From DATKYK01 sp034430255 (GTDB lineage Bacteria; Chloroflexota; Dehalococcoidia; E44-bin15): DNA of 21,668 bases. The stretch's first letter is position 1. The number at the start of each line of letters is the position of its first letter. The stretch lies in the NCBI GenBank assembly GCA_034430255.1, contig DAOUEU010000028.1:1-21668 (forward strand), written 5' to 3'. The position numbers were made by a program, and so were the translations under genes. Below are positions 9,122 through 16,435 of the stretch, piece after piece. The notes under the pieces were generated by a model. The model had not been told where the DNA came from and did not search any database. It saw nothing but the letters and a program-made list of their open reading frames with translations.

Positions 9122-10072
9122 TCATGTGCTCATCAGCTTATCGATGGTTTCCTTTACCATTGTCACCGACTTGGGGTACCTGAGCATTACAATATCAACA
9201 CCGGCGTTAAGCATCATAACGGCAGTCATCTCTTCCCATACTGCCGATCGCTCCTCATTATTGCCCCAGGTTTGGGGTACTCCCTCGGTAACCTTTGACT
9301 CTTTCTGCCGCCAGGACTCTGCCCCTGCGGGGGAAATCATAGGCATGGCTGCCATTTTATCTCCGGTGAGCGCTGCCAACCTTAAACGCTCCATGACCGA
9401 GTAGGAATATTCCAGACCATAGCCTAAAGCCCCGGTGTCGGGGTCCATAATGATGGAGTCTGTGGAGAGACCCACATCGCAAAGTAGCACATTAAGCTGC
9501 TTGGCCAGGTTTATCTCCAGAGGGGTATGTCCGATGGCGATATGACCATCAGCTATACAGCTTGCCGCGATGGTGCGATGGTTTTTCTCCTCGCAGTTCC
9601 CCAGTGCAATCCTCTGCCCTTTGGCAACGTCGGAGGCAGCTATCAGTACCTCATTGTCCTTTTCTGCCACCCCGGGTCCCAGGACAATTACTGGTATATC
9701 CACACCAGAGAGAACCTTATCCACGCTTTTCCTCGCCTCGTCAGCGCCGGTGTTGGCATCCTCCGGATGGGCACTTCTGAGGCGAAGCGCGACAATATCG
9801 GCGCCGTACTCCACTGCCTTTTTAGCCCATGCCCCGGGGTCAGTGGTAACATCGCCCCATGCAGAGATCAGGTGGGGTGGCCAATCCGTTGGCTTGCTGT
9901 CGTGTATCTCTATAGCGATTACCGGTCTATTGGGCATGGAGCCATCAAAGTGGAGGAAGGGTAGGGTAGTAGCGCCACCGACAGTCACACCCTTGCGGCC
10001 ACCGCTGCCTCCCAATGTTACCTCGTGTACCTTTCCCGTCCACTTCTCAGTAGGAATTTCCACTGCTGACAT
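9122..10072 (-). CDS. acsD: Corrinoid/iron-sulfur protein small subunit
   Basis: The small (beta) subunit pairs with AcsC and completes the corrinoid pocket. It is a TIM-barrel-like protein with the family stretches ATTLPFLHFDGSMPNRP, AIEIHDSKP and SIIMDPDTGALGYGLEYSYS. I chose the ATG at 10072 (MSAVEIPTEK, 316 residues). The in-frame GTG at 10096 would put the ribosome binding site (AAGGAGG, about 10080-10087) inside the coding region, so the longer reading is unlikely. The gene follows acsB after 75 bases that contain a hairpin. A single-enzyme corrinoid methyltransferase is excluded by the adjacent acsC and acsB. Confidence 0.94.
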   Translation of the reverse strand: MSAVEIPTEKWTGKVHEVTLGGSGGRKGVTVGGATTLPFLHFDGSMPNRPVIAIEIHDSKPTDWPPHLISAWGDVTTDPGAWAKKAVEYGADIVALRLRSAHPEDANTGADEARKSVDKVLSGVDIPVIVLGPGVAEKDNEVLIAASDVAKGQRIALGNCEEKNHRTIAASCIADGHIAIGHTPLEINLAKQLNVLLCDVGLSTDSIIMDPDTGALGYGLEYSYSVMERLRLAALTGDKMAAMPMISPAGAESWRQKESKVTEGVPQTWGNNEERSAVWEEMTAVMMLNAGVDIVMLRYPKSVTMVKETIDKLMST

Positions 10073-10098
10073 AACGATTCCTCCTTTCTCACCCACGA

Positions 10099-10127
10099 AA
10101 CAAGGGCCGAGGAATTCGACCCTTGTT
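10099..10127 (-). other. Intercistronic hairpin between acsB and acsD
   Basis: A perfect 8-bp inverted repeat, AACAAGGG at 10099-10106 and CCCTTGTT at 10120-10127, encloses 13 bases. On the transcript only a short U stretch follows, so it would be a weak terminator at best. An RNA-processing or stability element that adjusts acsB relative to acsD is possible. Confidence 0.5.
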
Positions 10128-10147
10128 AGGTCCTCCAGGTTATTCCA

Positions 10148-12385
10148 TTAAAGTATGGACTCCATAGTAAGAGCAGGGTGCCCCTTCTCCTCCAAGAAGG
10201 GCAATAGCTCATCCACCGTGGTAGCTACGGTGCCATCGGCAACCTTATCCATGAGGTCGGGCACGCCCTCGCGCTCACAGGCCTCCTTTAGCTCCTCGGC
10301 GAACTCCTCCTTAACATTCTTGGAGAGCCAGACCACCCGCTTCAGGCCGCCCTCCACGGGGATAAACTTCTTGCTGAGGACGTAGCGCTTGCTATGGCCC
10401 ATCATCCCCGGTGTCTGCAGGCCACCGCCAATAGTGCCCATCAGTGTGGTGAAGGTCATCCCGCAGGGGGTCATGCTGTAGTCATCCCGGGAGACGATCA
10501 TCACCCCGTTAGCCTCCGGGATAACCACCATATTGCACTCGCAGCAGCCACAGGTGGTCATGGGAGAATCCATCAGGGAGTAGATGGTGAATCGCTCTGT
10601 ATTCCGCTGGGAATGCTCATATACGAATTTATTGACTCCCTCCCACTCTCCAAGCCTCTGGTCAATAACCCTCCCTTTGGAGACGGGCTGGTTGGGGCCG
10701 GTGGGCTTTATCTCAAAGGCGGCGCGGCAGTCCAGCCAGGAGTAGGCGCCGCAGAGACCGGTGCGCTCGGGATTAATGACGCAAACGTGGTTGGGGGCAA
10801 AGGACTGGCACAGGGTGCAGCTATAATAGGTGTCCACTGCTTCATCGGTCATCCCTGCTATTCGGATATCCCTTTCTCGATAGACAGCACGTGCCTGCTC
10901 GATTAGCTCCTCGACCTTGGCCTGCTCGGTGTAGATAGTGACCTGCATCTTGTCCACAATGGCACCGAAATCGTTGTGATAGTTGGTATGAAGGATGTCG
11001 CCCAGGTGCTTCAAGGTGAAGCCCTTTTCCACCGCACTCTTGCTGAAGCGAAGCCAGGTAATATCCCGCTGGCCGACATGCTGAATCCCCTCGGCACCGT
11101 TCACGAAGTGGTGGATCTGCCGTTCCAGAACGGGCTCGAAGTCCTTCTGCATCTTGCGACCTGCTACCTCGACAATGATCGCCATCGGGATTCTGGCCCC
11201 CTCCTCAAAGCTATCTATATCGGGCCCCACCACAGTGAACTTGCCGTCCTCTATCTCATCGGCGTCCTTCATGGTCAGCCACTCGAAGCAGATGCCGCCC
11301 TTGCCACCGAACTCGACTCTGAGGTTAGCACGGCGTACCACCTCGCCCTCGAAGGCGGGGCCATAGGCAACCGGAATAGGGACCGACGGAATCTTGATCT
11401 TGATGCCCCTTACCTCTATGCAGCGCTGCACCAGACGCTCCGCCCGCTCCAGGTCATCCTTGCCCGGGATATCATCGAAGGGCATGCTGACCACATGCTC
11501 ATATTTGGTGATGCCGGTGGGCAGGATGTTGGGTGCAACTGTATCCAGGATGGCGGGGAAGCCGTAGGTGATGGCCCCAGCCCCGGTAGCCCACTTGAGG
11601 TCATCCATCGGGCCAAGGCAGAGGGCGAAGGCGAAGCAGCGAAACTTATTGTAAAGCAGCATCTCGCGGAAGTTGCCTGGCTTGACATTACCGAAGCTGA
11701 ATGCGGCCCTGGCGGCATAGCCGGCAGCGTAGACTGTAGCCTCGGTATCGGTGCCGAAGGGGACAGTGAAGGTGGGGTATCCTAGCTCCACCCCCTCCTC
11801 AAGGAGCTGGTCGACGATGGAGCGGCCGTTGGAGGTGGAGGAGAGAAAAACGAGCTGACCCTTGGACTGAAGCTCGCGAACGATCTTTACCGCCACCTCA
11901 TTGCTCTTAGCGGCACCGATAACGGCGGCGAAACCTGGCATGCTGCCATCGACCATCTGAATTCCCCAGGAACGCGTCTGGACATCGCTTATGGGGCCGT
12001 TAAAGGTGAAGCCGTTACGCACCTCTGGCTGCTTTCCCTCAACGAACTCTATGCCTTTGATAATCTCCTCTGCGAACAGGGTGGCCACACCTGCATCCGC
12101 GGTCTCCCCCAGATAGGGCAGCCACAGGGTACCGCCGGGCACCGGCGGTAACATGCTCCTGGCGTGCTCCAGTGGCCAGGTCATATCGCCTAGCTTCTCC
12201 ACCTTATGCCCGGAGTAGCCGTAGATCACGGGGAGGAAGTAGGTTGAGCCTACCCCTTCACTATCGACAAAGTTAACAGGTGTGTCTGCCCCGTGCTTCT
12301 CCAGGGCGTTCTTTAGCATCTCCTCGGCTTTGCTAACCACTCCATGAGCACCCCTGATCGCTGAAGTTGCAATGAATCGAGACAC
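10148..12385 (-). CDS. acsB: Acetyl-CoA synthase (CO-methylating), A-cluster subunit
   Basis: This enzyme condenses CO, a corrinoid-bound methyl group and CoA into acetyl-CoA at a nickel-nickel-[4Fe-4S] A-cluster. C523, C526, C535 and C545 have the same 3/9/10 spacing as the Moorella cluster ligands C506/C509/C518/C528. C612-G-C614 corresponds to the C595-G-C597 nickel site, with a constant offset of 17. The N-terminal CODH-contact domain is present, so this is the bacterial full-length type (745 residues), not the short archaeal CdhC. Translation starts at a GTG with AGGAGGTAA in front. It follows the small YflT-like gene after 26 bases. No CO dehydrogenase gene is adjacent, so the CO source must be encoded elsewhere or come from outside. 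Confidence 0.97.
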   Translation of the reverse strand: MSRFIATSAIRGAHGVVSKAEEMLKNALEKHGADTPVNFVDSEGVGSTYFLPVIYGYSGHKVEKLGDMTWPLEHARSMLPPVPGGTLWLPYLGETADAGVATLFAEEIIKGIEFVEGKQPEVRNGFTFNGPISDVQTRSWGIQMVDGSMPGFAAVIGAAKSNEVAVKIVRELQSKGQLVFLSSTSNGRSIVDQLLEEGVELGYPTFTVPFGTDTEATVYAAGYAARAAFSFGNVKPGNFREMLLYNKFRCFAFALCLGPMDDLKWATGAGAITYGFPAILDTVAPNILPTGITKYEHVVSMPFDDIPGKDDLERAERLVQRCIEVRGIKIKIPSVPIPVAYGPAFEGEVVRRANLRVEFGGKGGICFEWLTMKDADEIEDGKFTVVGPDIDSFEEGARIPMAIIVEVAGRKMQKDFEPVLERQIHHFVNGAEGIQHVGQRDITWLRFSKSAVEKGFTLKHLGDILHTNYHNDFGAIVDKMQVTIYTEQAKVEELIEQARAVYRERDIRIAGMTDEAVDTYYSCTLCQSFAPNHVCVINPERTGLCGAYSWLDCRAAFEIKPTGPNQPVSKGRVIDQRLGEWEGVNKFVYEHSQRNTERFTIYSLMDSPMTTCGCCECNMVVIPEANGVMIVSRDDYSMTPCGMTFTTLMGTIGGGLQTPGMMGHSKRYVLSKKFIPVEGGLKRVVWLSKNVKEEFAEELKEACEREGVPDLMDKVADGTVATTVDELLPFLEEKGHPALTMESIL

Positions 12386-12411
12386 TTTTACCTCCTATAA
12401 AATGCGACTAA

Positions 12412-12831
12412 TTAGTATTGTCGGAAATCGCCGGTCATCTTGGCGTCAATGGGATCAGTCGCCGTCATTCTTCCCGCTGCGGGGAACGCCGGGCTTGAAG
12501 CCCACATCTCCCCCTTTTTTGGGGCGTCCTTAATAGCTGCTTCTCTCAGGATCTCTTGGGCTTTAGAGATGCGTGACTCGTCAGCTTCAACGCTGATCAG
12601 GACTCCGCCAACGGAGGCACCAAACTCATAGTATCTGATGGTATCCTCCGGCAGGTCTAACTTGGTTAACGCAGTCCCAATCTTATCGGTGGCTTTGGTT
12701 CCCAGTTTTTTGGCCTTCTCCACATCGCTCACCAGAATGCCGATCTCCTCCGCCTTAAAACCCTTTGATTTTAATTCCTCGGTGGCCCTTGCTGCACTCA
12801 GGGGATCTCTAAAGAGCTTCACAACTGCCAT
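12412..12831 (-). CDS. Small YflT/GSP17M-like stress-protein-domain protein, first gene of the acs operon
   Basis: A 139-residue protein. The N-terminus (VVKLFRDPLSAARATEELKS followed by GFKAEEIGILVSD) resembles the general-stress protein YflT/GSP17M domain, a ferredoxin-like alpha/beta fold. Further on, a GVLISVEADE segment followed by a helix ending in AQEILRE matches the second half of such domains. The glycine-rich hydrophobic middle often seen in this family is absent and replaced by a short charged linker. The last 35 residues look disordered. A GGAGGGG ribosome binding site lies just behind the leader terminator. Being the first cistron of the acs operon suggests a role linked to acetyl-CoA synthase, but no function can be read from the sequence. 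Confidence 0.7.
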   Translation of the reverse strand: MAVVKLFRDPLSAARATEELKSKGFKAEEIGILVSDVEKAKKLGTKATDKIGTALTKLDLPEDTIRYYEFGASVGGVLISVEADESRISKAQEILREAAIKDAPKKGEMWASSPAFPAAGRMTATDPIDAKMTGDFRQY

Positions 12832-12848
12832 GGACCCCTCCTTTCTTT

Positions 12849-12886
12849 AAAAAGCCCCAACCCTATCTAAATATAGGACTGGGGCT
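12849..12886 (-). terminator. Leader terminator/attenuator of the acs operon
   Basis: On the minus strand a 14-position stem (12 pairs, two central mismatches; arms 12886-12873 and 12866-12853) with a 6-base loop is followed by TTTTT at 12853-12849. It lies downstream of the candidate promoters at 12934-13009 and only about 8 bases before the AAAGGAGGGG ribosome binding site. It therefore lies inside the 5' leader of the acs operon and not after any gene. No clear anti-terminator or known riboswitch core is visible in the ~45 bases between the predicted start of transcription and the hairpin. Confidence 0.75.
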
Positions 12887-12933
12887 GCTTGATTTGAAAC
12901 AACGGCCATAGATACTTAATTGCCTCTTTGTGT

Positions 12934-12962
12934 ATTTTATCACTAGGCTATAAGCAAGTCAA
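12934..12962 (-). promoter_or_regulatory. Promoter P1 of the acs operon (predicted)
   Basis: On the minus strand TTGACT (12962-12957) and TAAAAT (12939-12934) are separated by exactly 17 bases. This is a near-consensus sigma70-type promoter, giving a leader of roughly 95 bases before the first start codon. Confidence 0.7.
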
Positions 12963-12980
12963 CATTTTAACCGCTCAACA

Positions 12981-13009
12981 CTATTAGAGTCAGCACCTCC
13001 GCTAGTCAA
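12981..13009 (-). promoter_or_regulatory. Second, upstream promoter P2 of the acs operon (predicted)
   Basis: On the minus strand TTGACT (13009-13004) and TAATAG (12986-12981) again have a 17-base spacer. The identical -35 hexamer and spacing make a tandem promoter arrangement plausible. The -10 is weaker than that of P1. Confidence 0.4.
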
Positions 13010-13042
13010 CTTCCAACTCGCATTTGCAGGTAAGATTATCGT

Positions 13043-13072
13043 AAAACCGGCAGCGGAGGGTAAACCCTGCCG
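13043..13072 (-). terminator. Intrinsic terminator after the radical SAM gene
   Basis: On the minus strand CGGCAG pairs with CTGCCG around an inner AGGG/CCCT stem, followed by GTTTTA. It begins 7 bases after the radical SAM stop codon and insulates that operon from the acs promoters. Confidence 0.75.
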
Positions 13073-13079
13073 ACACTCA

Positions 13080-13847
13080 TTAAGATTCAGGCCTTCTTCG
13101 AATTGTCTCAATAGAATTCAGGGGTGTCACTTCACGTAACGGTGCCTCATAAACCTGAACCACATTTATACCCTCAAACTCTTCTTTAATAGCAGCCATC
13201 GCATACCGCCTCAGCGGCTTCACCGCACAGGGGCGCAGTGGTGTGTTGAGTTGAACCTCATCGGGTGAGAGGCCCATTGCGATTTCCGCCATTTCTCTCG
13301 CGTAATGCCTATTTGCCTCGATGAACATCATCTGGATAGCGAGCTTCTCTCTGTAATTCTTCCTGAATAGCTTGATGCCCTGCACTATCTCATCGATGGA
13401 ATAGCCTCCGTAAGGTCTGTTCACCCTGCGGTAGATCTTCTCTTCAGGGGCATCTACTTTAGCTACCACCACGTCCGCTCCGGCGAGGTCCAGGCGCACA
13501 TCACCCCTTGGTATGAGCGAAGAGTTTGTCAGAACTGCCACCGGCAGATGTAGGGCTGATTTGGCTATCTCTATGGCTTGACCCAGGTTGCTGGCCAGGG
13601 TTGGCTCTCCCACTCCGGAGAATGTGACGAAATCAGCCTCTATTTTCCCGAGCTTAGCAAGCTCGCTCCTGAGTCGATCGAGGGACACAAACTCTCTTCG
13701 CTCCGCCAGTGGGTAAAGGGTCTTGCCCAGCTGGCAATATATGCAATCAAAGGAGCAGGTCTTGCCATCCGTGGATAGTAGGTCGATACCCAGCGACCTT
13801 CCCAGTCGCCATGAGGGTACGGGGCCGTAGATAATGGAGTTTATCAA
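13080..13847 (-). CDS. Radical SAM protein (COG0731/TYW1-like Fe-S oxidoreductase)
   Basis: A 255-residue radical SAM enzyme. The [4Fe-4S]/SAM motif is C31-x3-C35-x2-C38 (CSFDCIYCQ), followed by the SAM-contact strand FVTFSGVGEPTL. The N-terminal YGPVPSWRLGRSLGIDLL is typical of the COG0731 group of short radical SAM proteins, often seen in anaerobes and archaea. Its substrate is unknown. The start is a TTG at 13847, supported by a strong GGAGG seven bases upstream that lies in the tail of the preceding methyltransferase gene. No ATG start is near. The two genes are three bases apart and surely co-transcribed. A terminator follows. Confidence 0.82.
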   Translation of the reverse strand: MINSIIYGPVPSWRLGRSLGIDLLSTDGKTCSFDCIYCQLGKTLYPLAERREFVSLDRLRSELAKLGKIEADFVTFSGVGEPTLASNLGQAIEIAKSALHLPVAVLTNSSLIPRGDVRLDLAGADVVVAKVDAPEEKIYRRVNRPYGGYSIDEIVQGIKLFRKNYREKLAIQMMFIEANRHYAREMAEIAMGLSPDEVQLNTPLRPCAVKPLRRYAMAAIKEEFEGINVVQVYEAPLREVTPLNSIETIRRRPES

Positions 13848-13849
13848 GC

Positions 13850-14527
13850 CTAATCCTCCTCATCTTCTGAGCTACCCCTTGGGTATTTACCAGCCTGGAT
13901 TATGGTGAATCCGGCATTGGGGGAAAAGCCCTCCTGTGAAGACTCCATATGTTCGACCTCACCCGGCTTCTGAAAAAGTGTGGAGAGAACTCGCTCGGTT
14001 TTAAAGCCCGCTTGCTCCAGCAGCCTTTCGGTTTCCTCATAGCTGTAGAAGTTGGCGTATTTATAGAAACGGTGCCCCTTCACCTTCTTTACCTGATAGA
14101 ATCCCCCCCAGGGGCTTTCCCGCAACACGAGTCCTAGCACCACCCTGCCGTCCTCCTTTAGGAGGCGGTTAGTCTCCCTCAAAACCCTCACGGGTGAGTC
14201 GACAAAACAGAGGGTGACAATAAAAAATGCCGTACCAAAGGACTCATTACCAATGGGGGCGGCCTCTCCTCGGCCGAGTAATACGTTTATGCCCCGCTTA
14301 CTTGCCATATCAAGAAGTTTTATCGAGGGGTCAAGCCCTGTTTCTATTCCCAGCGATTGGGCAAAGCGGCCGCTACCCACTCCTATCTCAAGCCAGGGTT
14401 TTGGCAGCATGGATAAAATCCCCTTAAAAGCGCTGACCTCTATGGCAAAGATACGTTTTCCCTCAAAATCAAACCAGGCGTCATATTCAGAAGCTAGAGA
14501 ATCAAAAAACAACTCAGAAGTAGTCAT
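13850..14527 (-). CDS. Class I SAM-dependent methyltransferase
   Basis: A 225-residue Rossmann-fold methyltransferase of the Methyltransf_11 type. The SAM-binding glycine motif is WLEIGVGSGRFA, near residue 45. It is followed by the acidic-strand equivalent GLDPSIKLLDMA and by APIGNESFGTAFFIVTLCFV, where the post-II motif is expected. A DGRVVLGLVL strand and YSYEETERLLEQAGF complete the fold. The C-terminus is acidic (SSEDEED). TAGGAG lies in front of the ATG. Its substrate cannot be told from sequence. It is coupled to the radical SAM gene downstream and lies about 90 bases after the ferredoxin gene, so the three may form one electron-using modification unit (inference). Confidence 0.82.
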   Translation of the reverse strand: MTTSELFFDSLASEYDAWFDFEGKRIFAIEVSAFKGILSMLPKPWLEIGVGSGRFAQSLGIETGLDPSIKLLDMASKRGINVLLGRGEAAPIGNESFGTAFFIVTLCFVDSPVRVLRETNRLLKEDGRVVLGLVLRESPWGGFYQVKKVKGHRFYKYANFYSYEETERLLEQAGFKTERVLSTLFQKPGEVEHMESSQEGFSPNAGFTIIQAGKYPRGSSEDEED

Positions 14528-14616
14528 AGAATGCTCCTAACATAGTGCCATAGCCTAGATGATTACCGTTTTGCTAGTAATGAAGCAGGTGTATGTAGAT
14601 TTGATTGGGTAATAGA

Positions 14617-14883
14617 CTAGGTGACTTTAGGCGTCTCGCCCAGATGTAAGCTATGCCACTTAGAAAGTAGCTCCTCATGACTCTCCGGATGTTCCGGGTC
14701 AGGCACACATGCATCCACCGGACATACTTCTGCACACTTAGGTGATTCGAAATTACCCACACATTCCGTGCACTTAAAGGGATCGATAACGAAAATTCCC
14801 GTACCTTCTGCGATTGCTCCGTTGGCGCACTCCATATCACAGGCGCCACAACTAATGCAATCCTCTGTGATTTTATAAGCCAT
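14617..14883 (-). CDS. 2[4Fe-4S] ferredoxin, Alvin type
   Basis: An 88-residue ferredoxin. Cluster 1 ligands are C9, C12, C15 and the distant C54. Cluster 2 ligands are C38, C41, C50 and C19. The eight residues between C41 and C50 (VGNFESPK) and the following CPVDACVPDPEH are the hallmark of the Allochromatium-type (YfhL-like) ferredoxins, whose clusters have very low potentials. GGGAGGTAGG lies in front of the ATG. A low-potential carrier suits neighbours such as a radical SAM enzyme and the acs system, but the real partner is unknown. Confidence 0.93.
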   Translation of the reverse strand: MAYKITEDCISCGACDMECANGAIAEGTGIFVIDPFKCTECVGNFESPKCAEVCPVDACVPDPEHPESHEELLSKWHSLHLGETPKVT

Positions 14884-15106
14884 TGCCTACCTCCCGATTT
14901 GTTGTTTCCCTCCTTGAAAATTGGTCCCACAAATTCAGCATCCCATTCAAGGGACCTTTGGCATAGAATGACAGTTGCCGTTCCGCGATCACTCCTCACT
15001 ATTACATAGTTGGAAGCCCGTACACTTCGGAGTTAAAGGTGGGTCATTTATCCTCTGAGTAACTACCATCTGTCTACTTTTTCCCACTCTCTATTACAGC
15101 CGTCGG

Positions 15107-15895
15107 TTACGGCGTTAGCACAATGTGTTTTCTATCTTCCCCCCTGTTTTTCTGCTCCACTATCCTGTCCATGTTGTTATAGACAGCTTTTGTCGCACTG
15201 GCGAGGGAATCTGTCCTCACCACTATGCAGACAAATTTCTTGAGCAATCTTGTGATGTTAGGGCCGAATTTTCTACCTACAAGAACATCCACACCTTCCA
15301 ATGCAGAAGATGTAGCCTTTGCCTTCTCCGGGTCTCCATGTTTTACTGACTCATCGTCTGTGAACTCTACATTGTTTCTTTTTTCAATAAACTCTTCCTT
15401 GCCATCGAAGAACCTGTAAATATAGAAATACTTGGCCATACCTACATGGTCGCTGTTCAAATTTTCACCATCATCCGTGCCGAAGGCTATGTGCAGTTCC
15501 GTTTCCACCCTTTCCTCCTCTAATAGATTTTTCCCTAAAAGGGAATCCACTTCTTTTTGGATAATTCTGTAGACCCTATCATCTAAATCCTTTGAAGGCA
15601 ACCTCTTCACCTTTCTGATTCCGAGTGTCGAGGTGAGCTCAATATAACGGTCTACTGTCATTCCCTCCCTCTCGATAAGCCTTGCACCACATTTCACACC
15701 GCAGGCATCTATTAAAATTCGCTTCTCCCATTTGTTCATGATTTCATTTAGCTTCCATGGCACAATTACAGCCGGAAGGCATCCGATCTTTAAATCATCC
15801 GGGTTCTCCTCCCATAGCCTGATACAAGCTTTGGATGCTGAAACGCCCGTTGCGCATCCGCCGTAGCAGGTAAAAATTAAGACTTTGTAAGGCAC
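15107..15895 (-). CDS. Fusion of a DGC-like cysteine-rich zinc-binding domain and a NifX/NifB-type cofactor-binding domain
   Basis: A 262-residue two-domain protein. The N-terminal ~110 residues resemble the DGC domain of putative zinc-binding proteins: CYGGCATG (C10, C14), C24, C39, and IDACGVKC (C65, C69), a variant of the usual IDGCxxxC. The C-terminal part, from about residue 132, reads HIAFGTDDGENLNSDHVGMA followed by KYFYIYRF. It then has GVDVLVGRKFGPNITRLLKK, the fold of the dinitrogenase iron-molybdenum-cofactor-binding (NifX/NifB C-terminal) family. Start is GTG, with GGGGGAT upstream. The stop of the preceding broken ATPase overlaps this start (TAGTG), showing an old translational coupling. 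A role in metal or Fe-S cofactor handling is inference. Confidence 0.72.
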   Translation of the reverse strand: MPYKVLIFTCYGGCATGVSASKACIRLWEENPDDLKIGCLPAVIVPWKLNEIMNKWEKRILIDACGVKCGARLIEREGMTVDRYIELTSTLGIRKVKRLPSKDLDDRVYRIIQKEVDSLLGKNLLEEERVETELHIAFGTDDGENLNSDHVGMAKYFYIYRFFDGKEEFIEKRNNVEFTDDESVKHGDPEKAKATSSALEGVDVLVGRKFGPNITRLLKKFVCIVVRTDSLASATKAVYNNMDRIVEQKNRGEDRKHIVLTP

Positions 15896-16126
15896 TATCT
15901 CACTATCCCCCTGATCAGGTCCTGTAGCTCAACAATGAGCGTAGTCCGCTCTGATACCCCTGGAGGTTACGCCCATGGCCATGGCGAATTTAGCATCAGG
16001 ATTGGCATCTATAACTAGTACATTGTAGCCAGCCTCAGAATAAGCAATGGCTAGGAGGCTCGCTGGATTTGTCTTACCCACAACACCCTTTCCTGAGATG
16101 GCTATCTTCACTAGCTTCTCCTCCAT
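15895..16126 (-). pseudogene. Remnant of a CooC/MinD-like ATPase: damaged P-loop and internal deletion
   Basis: The frame from the ATG at 16126 gives KIAISGKGVVGKTN and VLVIDANPDAKFAMAMGV, clearly the start of a MinD/CooC-type ATPase. It stops at 15929 after 65 residues, where the family is about 250. The P-loop is altered: the second glycine of the usual GKGGVGKTT is valine and the last threonine is asparagine. In a shifted frame the bases just downstream encode TTLIVELQDLIRGIVR and a TAG overlapping the GTG of the next gene (TAGTG), which looks like the original C-terminus. The simplest reading is a large internal deletion plus point mutations. It overlaps the tail of the broken zinc-ribbon gene. 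Confidence 0.7.
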
Positions 16127-16424
16127 CCCCTTCCCATTCCTCTCCCCCTGCCTCTTCCGTCTCTTGTGCCTCTACCTAACCCTCTGCCCATGCTGCTACC
16201 CAGCCCTCTCCCCGTACTCGGGTTAACCTGGCGATATTTACTTTCCCCGTACCCAGACCCTGCAACGGTTTCACCGATGATTTGAGGGATAGAGAAGAGT
16301 CTCTGCGTTTTTTCGCTTCCGCAATTCAATTAGGGCATTTCACCTCTTTATCTATCTCTGAGAGATGACGGAAAAGCTCGAACACCTCTCCACATTTTTT
16401 ACATTTATAGTCATAAGTGGGCAT
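16111..16424 (-). pseudogene. FmdB-family zinc-ribbon gene disrupted by a 5-bp tandem duplication
   Basis: From the ATG at 16424 (AGAGGAAATT in front) the frame reads MPTYDYKCKKCGEVFELF, then EVKCPN and a stop. The next frame continues at once with NCGSEKTQRLFSIPQI and a Gly/Arg-rich tail. Joined, they give the FmdB-type zinc ribbon (CxxC, CPNCGS) of about 102 residues. The break is an exact tandem CAATT-CAATT at 16322-16331. Removing one copy restores the frame. The Gly/Arg tail (GRGLGRG and similar) is unlike the body and compositionally biased. The function of FmdB-like ribbons is poorly known, often given as regulatory. A sequencing error cannot be excluded from one read-out. Confidence 0.8.
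16322..16331. repeat. 5-bp tandem duplication (CAATT x2) causing the frameshift
   Basis: CAATT at 16322-16326 is repeated at 16327-16331. A single copy would restore a continuous FmdB-type reading frame across CPNCGS, so the second copy is the inferred lesion. Confidence 0.8.
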
Positions 16425-16435
16425 AATTTCCTCTT

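Noticed and set aside
10976..11785. 269-codon plus-strand frame
   Set aside because: It is fully antisense to acsB, whose catalytic cysteines and length are intact.
14574..14999. 141-codon minus-strand reading frame overlapping the ferredoxin
   Set aside because: It lies out of frame over a clear 2[4Fe-4S] ferredoxin with a good ribosome binding site. Its protein has no family features.
15075..15125. Small inverted repeat GCCGT/ACGGC at the end of the DGC/NifX gene
   Set aside because: The stem is only five pairs, overlaps the stop codon, and no T-run follows on the minus strand. It is not a convincing terminator.
16111..16329. 72-codon Gly/Arg-rich frame as a separate gene
   Set aside because: It is the second half of the frameshifted FmdB-type gene. 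Its apparent TTG start arises from the 5-bp duplication and has no ribosome binding site of its own.
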